From an uncultured Lysobacteraceae bacterium (GTDB lineage Bacteria > Pseudomonadota > Gammaproteobacteria > Xanthomonadales > Xanthomonadaceae), in assembly GCA_946480825.1 (NCBI GenBank), contig CAMLLG010000001.1:1-64000 (forward strand): a stretch of DNA of 64,000 bases. The letters run 5' to 3'. The notes below the pieces were generated by a model. It did not search any database, was not told where the DNA came from, and was given only the letters and a program-made list of their open reading frames with translations. Positions 28,701 to 36,532 of the stretch are shown piece by piece. Positions within the stretch are counted from its first letter, which is position 1. Every line of letters begins with the position of its first letter. The translations under genes and the position numbers were made by a program.

Positions 28701-31585
28701 AGAATCTCGAAGCGCAGTCCGGCCAGAGAACCCGCGCGTTCGCCGCCCAGCGCGATCGACAAACCGTACAGCTTCGGATCGTTGAAGATGATGCCGAGGT
28801 CGATCATCCTGATCAGACCGATCTCCAGACCCATCAGCCACTGGCTGTCCTCGGCATAGACCAGGCCCGTGCCGACCGGGTCCTTGCCGGGCTCCGGCGC
28901 CTGCATCGCCTTGCGCAGTTCGGCGACGCTGGCGGCGACGGTATCGGGCGTCGCGCCGGCGAACGTCACGCGCTGGCCGAAGCCGAGGAAGCGCAGGTCC
29001 ACCGTGGACGGCCCCTGTCCCGGCACGCTCGGCGGCGAACCGTTGACCACGTCCCAGTGCAATGGTTTGTCGCTGCCGTAGGGCTCGCCGAAGAAATTGC
29101 CGGTGAGGATCAGCTCGACCTTGCCCTGCCCGGTGCCGCGCCGGTAGCGCGCGCCGATCGTGTCCACTCGCATCACGCCCAGGTCCACCTCGGCGTTGAA
29201 CACGAATTCGACCACATTCTCCTGCGGATCCAGGGTGAGCACGAAGCGCGACAGGTCCACGCGCTTGAGCAGGTCCCACGGCGGATCGAGCGAAAAGCCC
29301 AGCGTCGGCGCGGCCAGGTTGACCAGATACTCCAGGATGTCGCCAAGCGTGATGCCGCCCAATTGCACCGAGACGATCTGGTGGCGTTTGTGCTCCTCGC
29401 CGCGCCAGGAGGTCACCGCCTGCACCCACAGCTCGCCGAACATCACCTTGAACAAATACGTCGGCTTGGCCACGCCGATGTCCATCGACGCCATGATCGC
29501 GATCTTGTTGACGGCGAAGCTGCCGCTCAGCGTGCCGGTGATCGGGTCGCCGCTCTTCGCGCGCGCGATGTCGGTGCTGGCCGAGGCGTTGACGGACAGT
29601 TCGGTGCCGAAGAGCGTCGGCGTCCAGCGCATCGAGGCCGTGCCGCCGAAGGTGTAGGCACCGTTGCCGGTCTTGAAGGTGGCATCCAGACGGTCGATCA
29701 GCAGGTGCGGTACGTACTCGGGCACCACGTAGCCCGGATCGCCCTCGATGAAGCGCGCGACCATCTCGGTGAGGTCGATCGACGTGCCGGGGAACAGATG
29801 CGCCGCGAACACCCAGCCGACGTTCTCGTCCTCGTTCTGTACCGGATATTCGGCGCTCAACTGCATCTGCGGATCGCTGTAGGCCTCCGCACCCGCGCCT
29901 TTCAGGAAGAACACGCCGGAAATGCCGCCGCCCACGCGTCCGCCCCGCGCTTCCACCCACATTTCCAGTCGCTGAAGAGAAATACCGACCGTGCCGACCT
30001 GCATGATCGTCCAGGCCTGCTCCGGCGCGGGATCCGTTGGCGTTCCGAACAGGATGCGCGCCTGCCCCTGGTACACCTGACCGATCGGGTCGGCGGTGAA
30101 CGACAGCGCCGTGACGTTCATGTCCGCCGGCACCAGCGGCATCTTGCCGTCGAAGTATTCGGCGAAGGCCTGCCCGATCGGGATGTAATCGCCGGGGCGC
30201 ATGTTCGCCGAGATATAGAAACTCGGGATCGACAGACTGAGATCGATGGTGACGCTGCCGTCCGCGGCCCGGACACGCGGAAGCAGTTCGGCCATGACCG
30301 GGTGCGGGTGAGGCGGCGGCAATCGGCCCTGCGAACCGTCGCCGCCGAACTGGATGGCGCCGAACACCGAGCCGGTCAGCAGGTAGGTGCTCTCCAGCGC
30401 GTCCGTCGCCGGATTGATCGCCTGGGTCGAACCCCACACCCAGCGGATTCCGACGTCCTTGAAGGTGACGAACGGCACCGGCGGCGTCCAGGGGTGGTTC
30501 GAAGTGATGGTGAGCGCGAATGTCACCAGCGAAAACGACGGTGCTTGCCCGGGCGGCGCGCTGTTGCGGAATTCGGCATCGACTTCGGCGAAATGGAATT
30601 CGCTCAGCAGCGGGAAATCCATCGGGATCGGCAGCTCCACGCCGAACATGCGCGTCAGCGATGCCAGGCCCTGCGTCAGCGACGACGTGGCCGGATCGAA
30701 CCGCGCATGGAAGACCCACAGCGACGATGCGGTGAGTATCTGCGTGCGGATGACGCCGGACAGCCCGCCGCCGATGACGAACTCGCCGCCGAGGGCCAGC
30801 GACGACATGCCCTTGTTTCCGAACATGGGCCGGATCAGCCGGCGTGTGCCGATCTCCAGGAACAAGGCCTTCACATTCAGCGGATCTGGCCCCGCGACCT
30901 CCGGCACGGTGCTCCCGCTGAAGCTGTTGGTGGGGCTGCCTTGCGCGACCAGTTGCAACAACGGGAAATCGGTCGCGCTGGCGGGCATGACGACGGTTCC
31001 CGACAGGCGCAGCGGCCATGGCGAAAGCAACCCGAGTTTTCCGCCGATGTCGGGATCGGCGAACTCGGGGAGAAAGCCGTCCATTCGCAACGTTCCTCCC
31101 GGGCCGCTGCGCGCCGAGAACGATACGCTGTCGACCACCACCGCGTAGCTCGCGCGCGAGCCGGTCAGGTAGGAGGTCGTCCAGCGGATGCCCCTGATGC
31201 CGGCCTCGTCGAGATTGGAGCGCATGCTGGCGGGCAGCGTCGGAAAGAAGTTCGCGAAGGTCCACGGACGGCTGTCCACCACGCGCAATGTCAGCGCGAA
31301 TCGAGAGGCATCGCTGTAGGTGAGCGTGGCGGCGACCGCGTAGCTGCCGCTGGCGGCGGCGCTCGCGGCGGCGAACTGACCTGAGGCAGTCAGGGTGACG
31401 CTGGCGTTGTCGCCGGACAGACTGGCCTTCGTCAGTGCGTAGCTGCTCTTGATGCCGAACAGTTCAAGCACCCCCACCAGGTCCGACAATGCCGACGCGG
31501 TGTTCGCGGCGCCCCACAAGTCGATGCTGCGGTCGGTGCCGCTGATGGCGGTTTGGAGAGCGTTGTAGACGTCGCTGGCGGCCAT
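19709..31585 (-). CDS. Giant 3958-aa protein: beta-rich N-terminal third, LysM-like segments
   Basis: Function unknown. No signal peptide or clear membrane helix. Residues 1 to about 1250 are beta-strand-rich with alternating hydrophobic and Gly residues (GGFYFGILDGDTSTS, GKVYGKVDFVVVSASVTLEA). From memory they resemble the uncharacterised DUF6603 family of giant proteins, which is unverified. Between about residues 1520 and 3160 several LysM-like segments recur: VVKEAGDTVQSVAARMGATT near 1525, VTVPGDTLYRIG near 1745, ALAPSDDTLGMIAQRYGCPA near 2900, YTVRAHDRLGTLRERFAAYS near 2960, TTRPNDTLNTVAVRFALAG near 3117. The last 750 residues show no known motif. It is the last gene of the five-gene unit, 36 bp after the metallo-beta-lactamase-like gene. 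One unbroken frame of almost 12 kb shows it is under selection. Start: the ATG at 31585, with only a weak ribosome-binding site. Confidence 0.85.
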   Translation of the reverse strand: MAASDVYNALQTAISGTDRSIDLWGAANTASALSDLVGVLELFGIKSSYALTKASLSGDNASVTLTASGQFAAASAAASGSYAVAATLTYSDASRFALTLRVVDSRPWTFANFFPTLPASMRSNLDEAGIRGIRWTTSYLTGSRASYAVVVDSVSFSARSGPGGTLRMDGFLPEFADPDIGGKLGLLSPWPLRLSGTVVMPASATDFPLLQLVAQGSPTNSFSGSTVPEVAGPDPLNVKALFLEIGTRRLIRPMFGNKGMSSLALGGEFVIGGGLSGVIRTQILTASSLWVFHARFDPATSSLTQGLASLTRMFGVELPIPMDFPLLSEFHFAEVDAEFRNSAPPGQAPSFSLVTFALTITSNHPWTPPVPFVTFKDVGIRWVWGSTQAINPATDALESTYLLTGSVFGAIQFGGDGSQGRLPPPHPHPVMAELLPRVRAADGSVTIDLSLSIPSFYISANMRPGDYIPIGQAFAEYFDGKMPLVPADMNVTALSFTADPIGQVYQGQARILFGTPTDPAPEQAWTIMQVGTVGISLQRLEMWVEARGGRVGGGISGVFFLKGAGAEAYSDPQMQLSAEYPVQNEDENVGWVFAAHLFPGTSIDLTEMVARFIEGDPGYVVPEYVPHLLIDRLDATFKTGNGAYTFGGTASMRWTPTLFGTELSVNASASTDIARAKSGDPITGTLSGSFAVNKIAIMASMDIGVAKPTYLFKVMFGELWVQAVTSWRGEEHKRHQIVSVQLGGITLGDILEYLVNLAAPTLGFSLDPPWDLLKRVDLSRFVLTLDPQENVVEFVFNAEVDLGVMRVDTIGARYRRGTGQGKVELILTGNFFGEPYGSDKPLHWDVVNGSPPSVPGQGPSTVDLRFLGFGQRVTFAGATPDTVAASVAELRKAMQAPEPGKDPVGTGLVYAEDSQWLMGLEIGLIRMIDLGIIFNDPKLYGLSIALGGERAGSLAGLRFEILYKKITNDVGMYRIELRVPDAFRTIQLGAVSLTLGIVVIEIYTNGNFKIDLGFPYNRDYSRSFSLQAGIFIGRGGFYFGILDGDTSTSVPRITNGNFSPVIELGVGLAAGVGREISVGVLSGGAYVQIEVIFQGVLAWFNPTASGGGSAKFFRAQGVVAIHGKVYGKVDFVVVSASVTLEAFAQAMVVFESHRPLLLDFSVGVRAEASVKILFIRLHFSFSVTLDLSFTIGSASPTPWILANGGGSDTRSSIASTLPRHAQRKALLRHGALLRMRERRRARGLAAGQGGYVLAWKPTQRVFDRRQVLRLTMLPYITVGQVPVDWSGQVPGNADPQYRVAFLIYADTGMAADGKTAADLVERSVRLSSSDTLAADLLVIGLLRYALYALPEGPGSPQDSVNAAQLALLAEQIAMPQTATAGFGKDDVQSFFSTNLALLIGGLPSGIGTAEKGAMIFPMPPGLAWTSPQAGDRDFSKFNEIGADYQNGIRAILGDYFPVNGGGTDATDDPNDYVSFATCLFGDYCQLLVKAAVNAAQKQLENVPVNVTAGMSLADAARTFASAALPVVKEAGDTVQSVAARMGATTAELMFLNPPIQQTIDRTAVGAPLSPAPLIGVSPEMLVQDNAGTGLVQQAWPLGDVSRAVGSPDASLTSLSTLFNLADVTTLFAHVPPAGGYRLGANPNLLQEGRRFPMMAQRFTPPAGGGFDATQAGALFFVRYADPDLSQAGARDATDMPAWYAQAIAIINPGLSLATSGNASTVEIDPGTTLSVPTQYGNRSTTRAYVTVPGDTLYRIGCMLVLCQDAATLRTEPPLWIAFRNAVTAVDAGFGIPAWPLSGQTGGVAIQAGETAESLVRRMVISASLGTEGWSYDWSAACAWLAPAKVLSPAAVIVLPGATISDKQAFTFQSLADTYGLSLSDVAVRLQNQQGLLPDPTTLTVRQLPVMTVAQIEKGVLGESFAGVANQASQMLMAGLRLPGLQTIGGGHVVPDTTNPLPLYDLSGQQFTLPVSGEAGRLRDVALSLTVRSNVEWVSFGDTFTVAPEHDLASLQARDANLLARNSRLAAPDGLQPGMVLFAGVDDKTLDFIYTNAQILDQAPSASLKLTTVPATPPAPQALPLRGTAPNAYSFEHALPLQTPQVLPIPTTGVPLAGYATLWPFPQGLLLRAAARSSTPYDIFAGSQPGATVDNARTLPGTTYGCRLSFRIRRMDEGSSRFLLLGVDTDQRDTLLALRNEILGGESGSATKAYLGVSPAPNASNAQGLNLLDTSTPCFLIRTNLSTDSQPQPDLLRARAEDAPAPVYHADFVAQLADFLLLLWEGSVVGGTGYFLGFGKDLPGSAFDGQGVATLTLLAIAGRQQAAMPAGRTLEVFNNCLLVAPGLDGSIHGLYAECADDSDLGDVALTPPGTAGFMLTIEAPTGGDPVSALQDRYNTLAFWCADTTSPYTIAPAWTPALPRPSDGTHLQPWERQRLVRRLRAQTGAEPSAPPPPAPYWHYEQVVPFHRFATQKPLPSTQGLPSEANDPYRGFGGATKCPEPLLTFCMSDLLGNHSQGPTAEGQGVLKLTLGYTDPLIGLSQWPELAAYFEVLGQPGAASLAMQLGLKAASALPGASERGDGVIASARQQSEQYARIHYQLSQPNMQALLATSLRQGADEAEQRVDIGRLWRYAAGAHAYTATASQLQALTSPGQALSQLLLTHPVRYAEMALANEDIALNDLFAADSTLNVPVFMPYIAQRSLADLYAQRPVGWPDPGSPAALFALPENVGLPLAVGAHFKLPSVAGLSTGTDAATPSLADLASAHDTDAGRVGELNSTAAILAPMNGRQPDQPNVLSARFEQADGSMLTLQVTVVAGDTDSYAGVRKAFAAQGGNLSVMQIAAENAATQGLFKPNLTLSNDTYIAQPNDTPASNRSGFTALLLGTANASTPGIFDDGALVQFGSEALAPSDDTLGMIAQRYGCPADHLLSNNASLLCGDKLAVPGSFAWPAGRAGMSMLRVPYTVRAHDRLGTLRERFAAYSGDTGNATVRECVEANLNVPGTLARNVTIEIQVPGGNVSITTPAVASFAQALAQAVAINPDTTLALLADAIAVLPDALQPGALLLWPLACLPAATAPKDIAGLYGVDGASFALANTATPGLVAPQVELSLPGADGTIVEVTTRPNDTLNTVAVRFALAGVATDAGAIAQGNADAALFAAQALALLPPVAVREEVSLGAGGPYPDTVFALDASLTLVRPRDLIHPDFDKHGPVAQASSPLAPRAQAGAHGGDSLNFGPFIGRLTDALPGLRVGTARAAGKISDLWCVDFTATGIASVGLVPAVKFPETAAMPRFFALAPLYDHLVTRQVQIEQLDDDGKLDKAGVTTNFMAIDAEPWAQRFLGDMDRFLGGPMATELYRIAALRDTLNCVIGSKAMIADGISRQLQLVFDYSACRTSPDPDYQNGLAVARDALKQQLYVSLLNAYDTSVVAQYDTTSNTPWSKDTAPPVSLYGQARLTGTATPVTFAASKTTFDPAKAFVSFFARVADPERHSWVRGTLDYAYSHAEFAITSKDVPTGYQASNWLSFLPLQNATAKPEALKNTNPGDLLAPVPLRTYPLLPSIREQTAHATYRQPSDLSQLALWTYRLTCSHQFAAQDSVRIVTDFNLAPAGRPRAAATPVDLFGALAQYTTVADKLWTLLGAPVQQPPSPTFINAAKTFADLAHSIAGLWNLRLAQDESSRAPEDRYTVGASYAFNARVKYSEDGKSIESFSLTREQDQPGPGQAWPTVEVMIADGAYAPLKIRLPATPGATTVYAPEQGVTIPAHDQQTFRLAWEDIGIAAFQNARARMLAVRNNHLLYDPERPQNPDLPTSSAFLFKTAEITATSIVTPLIERSAPQKITGEDLTAALDDAIQTLFPTNGLLQNTTASWGVFYTYQLVLGSGPDESLVSKLPVALYPSQPLAGAAQALADAVQTWTHNHHPATQGGGWLFDVILYSGVDNGTRPLFTAELSYKLGGG

Positions 31586-31621
31586 GGTATGTGTCGGCTC
31601 GAACGGTGAAAGATCAGGCGA

Positions 31622-33067
31622 TCAACGGAACGTCCGCAGCCGGCCCGGCACGGCACCGCCGCCCGGTGCGGACGCGAGCGGGGGCCTGCGCGGTGTGGGT
31701 GATGACGGCAGGGTCCACTCGGGGAAGAACTCGCTCGCCGAGACCGGCTCTCCGCGGTCGGAAATCAGCAGGGGCTTCCCTCCCGCGGCGAGGGTGGCCG
31801 TTTCCGGCACCGACCCGATACTGGTGAAGCGCGACGTGTCGATGGCGGGCATCGATGTATAGCCGGCCAGGGTGTTGCCGGTTCCCGCACGGGTGGTATA
31901 GCTCCAGCACGCATGTGGATTGATGGGCGGTTTCTTTTTGGCGGAGATGAACTTCGCCGGCTGGTCCACCGTGGTCGGCCGGAACTGGTAGGAGAACGAC
32001 GCGGCTTCGCTGTAGTAGTAAGTCGCCAGCACGTTCACCTTGGTCGTCAGCGTGTGATAGTCCGCGGTGATCGCGGTGAAGTCGGGCATCCTCAGCGGCA
32101 CATCCACGTTGCAGACCGAAAAATGGCTCTTATCGGCAATTTCCAGTCGATTGTCGTAGATCGTCGCAGCAGGCGTCAGGGCAGGCGCGAATAAATTGAT
32201 CAGCTCGATCGACGGATGGTCATGCTGGGCGTAGGCGCTGATCGTCGCGGTCTTGGCGGCCGACTTCCTGGCGAAGGTTCTCACTACGGCGACGGCATTC
32301 ACGCTGGCGGTCGCATTCGAATTCACCGACAGGCCGGTGGCGCGGCTGCCGTGATGCGGTAGCGTGACCATCAGGCAATTGCTGAACTTGTAGCGACCCA
32401 TCGCATAGTTGACCCAGGCCATGGTGCGGTTGGTGGCATCGCCGCAGATGATCATGGTGCGCCCTTCGTGCATCAGAGCGCAGACGATGGAGACGCGATT
32501 CTTCTTTTCTGCGACGTTGCCGAATTGGTCCTTGAAGAACTCGCCGGGTCGGTCATCGATGACGTTGCCGATCAGCATGCCGACCTGCACGGAGCTGTCC
32601 GGGCTGCTCCAGATCAGGCCCTTCTTCCATTCGCCATTGGTCTTGTCGTATTGCGTTTCGCTGAAATCCGGCGTGGTGAAGCTTTTGCAGTAGCCGCTCA
32701 GGTAGTCGAGGATGTTGAATGTGTTCTTGGTATAGAAATCCGGATTGCCGGCGAACCAGGTCTTGGCGACCTGCAGAGGCTTTGGCTTGGTGCCATAAGC
32801 CTCCAGCAGTTTGTACATCAGGCTGATGTGGTCGTTATCGCTATGCGAGAACACCAGCAGGTCGATGGTCGGCGTATCCATCAGCTTGAGGGTGCCCGCG
32901 ATCCAGCTGATGTTGCTGTCGGTCGTCGGGCTGCTCTTGTCGGTGCCGCAATCGAACAGCAGGGTATGCGCCAGCTTGGGCGGCGAGCTGTCGTCGTAGA
33001 GGCACACGAAGGTGCATTGGCCCTGCCCCACATCGACGACGGTAGTGACGACCTTGCTGATGGCCAT
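31622..33067 (-). CDS. ComEC-like metallo-beta-lactamase-fold hydrolase
   Basis: A 481-aa soluble protein whose N-terminal half has the hydrolase part of ComEC/Rec2: VVDVGQGQCTFVCLYD (DVGQG motif), metal ligands in VFSHSDNDHISLM (H75, D77, D79, H80), and TLPHHGSRAT. IICGDATN supplies the later Asp. The membrane channel domains of ComEC are absent, and the C-terminal 150 residues are not recognised. The start is ambiguous: a GTG at 33091 overlaps the upstream stop (GTGA), but the ATG at 33067 begins right at the fold and is used here. Substrate unknown; relatives act on nucleic acids or phosphoesters. Confidence 0.82.
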   Translation of the reverse strand: MAISKVVTTVVDVGQGQCTFVCLYDDSSPPKLAHTLLFDCGTDKSSPTTDSNISWIAGTLKLMDTPTIDLLVFSHSDNDHISLMYKLLEAYGTKPKPLQVAKTWFAGNPDFYTKNTFNILDYLSGYCKSFTTPDFSETQYDKTNGEWKKGLIWSSPDSSVQVGMLIGNVIDDRPGEFFKDQFGNVAEKKNRVSIVCALMHEGRTMIICGDATNRTMAWVNYAMGRYKFSNCLMVTLPHHGSRATGLSVNSNATASVNAVAVVRTFARKSAAKTATISAYAQHDHPSIELINLFAPALTPAATIYDNRLEIADKSHFSVCNVDVPLRMPDFTAITADYHTLTTKVNVLATYYYSEAASFSYQFRPTTVDQPAKFISAKKKPPINPHACWSYTTRAGTGNTLAGYTSMPAIDTSRFTSIGSVPETATLAAGGKPLLISDRGEPVSASEFFPEWTLPSSPTPRRPPLASAPGGGAVPGRLRTFR

Positions 33068-33087
33068 GAGAGATCTCGCTGCTGAAG

Positions 33088-36000
33088 TCACGTCACCGGC
33101 GGCGTGCGCCGCCCGTTGGCCAGAAGTCGCGATGTCGCGTCAGGCCGCGATGTCGTATCGTCCGCGTCGTCCGTCTCGATCGCCTTCTTGTCGGGATCCT
33201 TGTCGTACGCCGCATACCATCCCAGCGACCCGCCCGGATTCCCCGGCGCCCCGAACAGCACCAGGTCCGCATTGCCCGGCGGAAAGCTCCAGCACAGCAC
33301 CGACAGCGCGAAGCGGCGCATCCATAGCTGATAGCCCAGCGTCGTGCCGGCCGGATAGGTGATGAACTCGAAGCCGCGGAAGCCGAGCTTCAGCACGCCC
33401 TGCAGCGGCAGGCTGCCGGCACCGGGCACGAACGAGGCGAGGCGCAGGCCGAGGTACACCGGCGGGTCACCGCCGGCGCCGGTGGACCACGCCGCCAGCA
33501 CGGTCATGCTCAGGCCGACGCTGCCGGACAGCGCACCCAGCGAGCCGAGGTCCAGCGTGTAGCGCAGGCCGTACCACGGCGCCGTCATCGGCGTCTGCTC
33601 CAGCGGACAGGCGATGGAGACGAAGCCCAACTGCTCTGGCGTCAGTCCCTTGTCCCCGATGGCCGCCGGTGCGATTTCGATCCCGCTCACCTTCACCGGA
33701 AAGTTCGCGGCCAGCGATCGCGCGCGCGGCTTGCTGTTGATGGGATCCAGCGTGGTCGCGCTTTCGAAGCCGGTGAATGTCTGCGCGGTCGGCTCGGACA
33801 GCTTGAACCGCATGCGGATCGACAGGCCGGTAAAGCGCAGGTAACCGTCTTCGCCCTGCCCGTCCGCGCCGTAGCAAAGCATGTCGAACGCAGGCAATTC
33901 GCGAAAGCGGAGATTCCCCTGCAAGGTGAAGCTCGAAGTGACGTCATCGCCATCGGGGGCGGTCACGGTGTCGATGCGCACCGATCGCACCTGCGCACTG
34001 ACCATGGCCGAATTCTGCGCGTTGAACAGGTTCTCTCCGGATAGCACGAAGCTGTAGGACGGCACGCCCGCCACGCGCTGGCAACTGCCGTCCATGAGGA
34101 GATTGTTGCCGCGCGACGGGTCCTGCTTGGTCAGCGGCGCGCCGAACAGCGTGTTGACCATCAGCTGGCACTGCGCGGCGAAATCGGCGATGCGCGCGTT
34201 GGCGAAACGGATCTTCAGCTGCAGCGTCTTGAAGCCGAATGGTGTCGTGCTGCCGGGCGCGAGATCCTGCGGATCTTCATAGTCGATCAGCGCGAAGGCG
34301 GCGGTCTGCCCTGACGTGATGGTGTCCGTGCCCGCGGCGACCGGCGTCACAGAGAAGCCGATGTGATGCGCATAGAACCGCTTCGGGTCGATGCCGGCGG
34401 CGAGGAACTTGAGGTCCGGCGGCATCTGTCCGAGGTCGACCGGCGCGTTGAAGAACAGCACGCCGTTCCACATCGGGTTGTTCGCCACGTCGTTGTGGAA
34501 GATCAGGTACGGATCGCTCGGCAGGGCCTTCGGGTCCGCAGCCCGTTCACCTGCCGAGCGCAGAATGTCCTGCAATTGCTGGCGGGTCTTCGCGACATCG
34601 CCGGCCGCTTCGGTCCAGCCCCAGGCGCTGGTGTCGTCGGCCAGTTCGGTCAGACGGCGATTGCAGTATTTGAACAGCATCAGCGTGGGGTTGTCGTCCT
34701 TGCCGCGTCGCCACTCGGCCGGTGCGAGGTGGAACGTCCAGTCGTCGAGCACGCAATCGAGACCGTCCGGACCCACGCCGCTCTGCCGGTTGAACTCCTC
34801 GATGTCGGCGACCACGAAGAACAGCTGGTTCGATTGCAGCGCACGGGCGAAGCACTCTTTCACCGGCGTGAACACCAGGTCCTGCGCGCCGCCGGCCAGT
34901 TGCGCGAACCGCACGCCCGTCCAGGCCAGGCCGTCGGCGGAAAGCTGCGCGATCAGGCCCTGTGGCGTGACCGCAAGCGACGGCGTGGCCGGATCGACAG
35001 GACCGGTTGGCGGGTTCGCTTCGACCGGCGGGTGTAGGCCGCCGATGGCCTGGCGGCGTGCCGGCGCAAGCACTGCCGCTTCGATGCTGCGCGCCAGCGC
35101 GATGTCGCCGGCGGCCAGCCAGCGGTAGGCACCGGCAGGAAAGCATTGCGCCGTCGGATCGCCGGCTTGCGCCGCCGGCAGTCGGCCCGCGGGCATGGTG
35201 TGGAAATCGAGAAAGGCCGCGCCCAGATGACTGGCTGCCTTGAACAGCGGCGCCTGCAGCGGCTGCGCGTAATAAAGCAGGCCGCTCGATGTGGTCGAGC
35301 CTGGCACCAGCGTCATGTAGGCCGTGGTGGCGGCGGTGCGCAGCGGCGATGTGCCTTCCGCGATGGTGCCGGGGATATAGGCTGCGTTGCCTGCGCCGAA
35401 CACCGCCATGTCGCCCGTGGCTGCGTCGAGCCTGGCGTACTCGGCGCCGGAGTTGCCGAACATCCAGTGATCCCGCTCGTCGCTGTCACGCGATGCGAAG
35501 GCAGCGCGCCGCTGCTGCACGCGCATCGGCACCTCCACGCCGATCGAGAAGCTGCCGTCGGGCGCCAGATGAAACACCTCGCTGCCGGCGCTGGGGCCCT
35601 CCACGGCGAACAGCGGGCTTCTGCAGAATGCGAGCCGGGCCGAACGCGCGCCCTGCGCTGCGGCGGTCGGCGTGAGCGTGGTGGTGTAGCCCAGCGTCGT
35701 GACGAAAGCGCTGGACAGGGCGTAGGGCGGCGCGCCGCCCGGCATCAGGTCGAGATAGCTGCGATGCGGATCGAATGGCGCGCTCGGATCGGCATGCAAT
35801 CGCACCCCGAGATTGCCGGCGCGCAGGCGCAGTACGGGCATGGACAGGTAGCGCGCCAGGTTCTGCGCGACCGCTTCGGTATCGTCCGGTGCCGGCACGG
35901 TGGCGTAGCGCAGCATGGCGCCAAGCTGCTCGAGCGGATCGGGCTGCTGCGGCCGCAGCGTGATCGGCACGGAGAGTGCGCCCACCGCATTGCCCGCCAA

Positions 36001-36528
36001 GGGCAGCGTGACCGTGCCGCTCGCTCTCAATGCGAAATCGCCGCGGCTGAACGTCGCCGCCGCCGCAGGCAGCGCCAGACCGTAGACGTTGCTGCCATTC
36101 TGCAGCGACAGCATGCTGCCGGCGGCCAGTTCCAGACGGTAGTCGCCCAGCACCCAGCGTGTCGGCGTCACCAGCGCCCACGGGCCGCTGGGCGTGGCCT
36201 GCGGCAAGGCGGTCATGGTCGTGGTCGACCAGTACGGCCAGTGGCTGTCGGCGCTGTTGGAGAGCCACAGCACGCGCACAAGACCGGTCGGAGAGATGCG
36301 TGGCGCCAGCTGAGCGAGTTGTTGGGCGAAGACCGTCAGGTCGGCGGGCAGCGCGAGTGCGATGACATAAAAACCGCCCACATCCGCCCAGGTCTGAGCC
36401 AGCGTGGCCGTGCCGTCGAATGCCGCCGACGCACTGCACCAGTAGCCGGCGAAGCCATCCACCGGCTTCGCGCTGCTGGCGTACAGGCGCGAGCCGCTGG
36501 CGACCGCGGTGAAAACCGGAGCGTCCAT
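33088..36528 (-). CDS. Unrecognised 1146-aa protein of the giant-protein operon
   Basis: I do not recognise this protein. It has no signal peptide and no clear membrane helix. The sequence is rich in Ala, Gly, Pro and beta-prone stretches throughout, e.g. GDFALRASGTVTLPLAGNAVG near residue 165 and SGENLFNAQNSAMVSAQVRSV in the second half. A mid-protein region (FVVADIEEFNRQSGVGPDGL, DDWTFHLAPAEW) and a late one (GFRGFEFITYPAGTTLGYQLW) look like folded domains. The short upstream gap (stop TAG, GGCG, ATG) and GGAG inside the previous gene's end indicate translational coupling. Its C-terminal end overlaps a possible GTG start of the next gene. Confidence 0.8.
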   Translation of the reverse strand: MDAPVFTAVASGSRLYASSAKPVDGFAGYWCSASAAFDGTATLAQTWADVGGFYVIALALPADLTVFAQQLAQLAPRISPTGLVRVLWLSNSADSHWPYWSTTTMTALPQATPSGPWALVTPTRWVLGDYRLELAAGSMLSLQNGSNVYGLALPAAAATFSRGDFALRASGTVTLPLAGNAVGALSVPITLRPQQPDPLEQLGAMLRYATVPAPDDTEAVAQNLARYLSMPVLRLRAGNLGVRLHADPSAPFDPHRSYLDLMPGGAPPYALSSAFVTTLGYTTTLTPTAAAQGARSARLAFCRSPLFAVEGPSAGSEVFHLAPDGSFSIGVEVPMRVQQRRAAFASRDSDERDHWMFGNSGAEYARLDAATGDMAVFGAGNAAYIPGTIAEGTSPLRTAATTAYMTLVPGSTTSSGLLYYAQPLQAPLFKAASHLGAAFLDFHTMPAGRLPAAQAGDPTAQCFPAGAYRWLAAGDIALARSIEAAVLAPARRQAIGGLHPPVEANPPTGPVDPATPSLAVTPQGLIAQLSADGLAWTGVRFAQLAGGAQDLVFTPVKECFARALQSNQLFFVVADIEEFNRQSGVGPDGLDCVLDDWTFHLAPAEWRRGKDDNPTLMLFKYCNRRLTELADDTSAWGWTEAAGDVAKTRQQLQDILRSAGERAADPKALPSDPYLIFHNDVANNPMWNGVLFFNAPVDLGQMPPDLKFLAAGIDPKRFYAHHIGFSVTPVAAGTDTITSGQTAAFALIDYEDPQDLAPGSTTPFGFKTLQLKIRFANARIADFAAQCQLMVNTLFGAPLTKQDPSRGNNLLMDGSCQRVAGVPSYSFVLSGENLFNAQNSAMVSAQVRSVRIDTVTAPDGDDVTSSFTLQGNLRFRELPAFDMLCYGADGQGEDGYLRFTGLSIRMRFKLSEPTAQTFTGFESATTLDPINSKPRARSLAANFPVKVSGIEIAPAAIGDKGLTPEQLGFVSIACPLEQTPMTAPWYGLRYTLDLGSLGALSGSVGLSMTVLAAWSTGAGGDPPVYLGLRLASFVPGAGSLPLQGVLKLGFRGFEFITYPAGTTLGYQLWMRRFALSVLCWSFPPGNADLVLFGAPGNPGGSLGWYAAYDKDPDKKAIETDDADDTTSRPDATSRLLANGRRTPPVT

Positions 36529-36532
36529 CGCC

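Noticed and set aside
26699..31384. Very long open frame on the + strand opposite the giant gene
   Set aside because: It is Arg/His/Gln-rich with no domain, and arises from codon bias opposite a high-GC gene. Similar antisense frames run opposite the molybdopterin oxidoreductase, fibronectin-like, MMPL and synthase genes.
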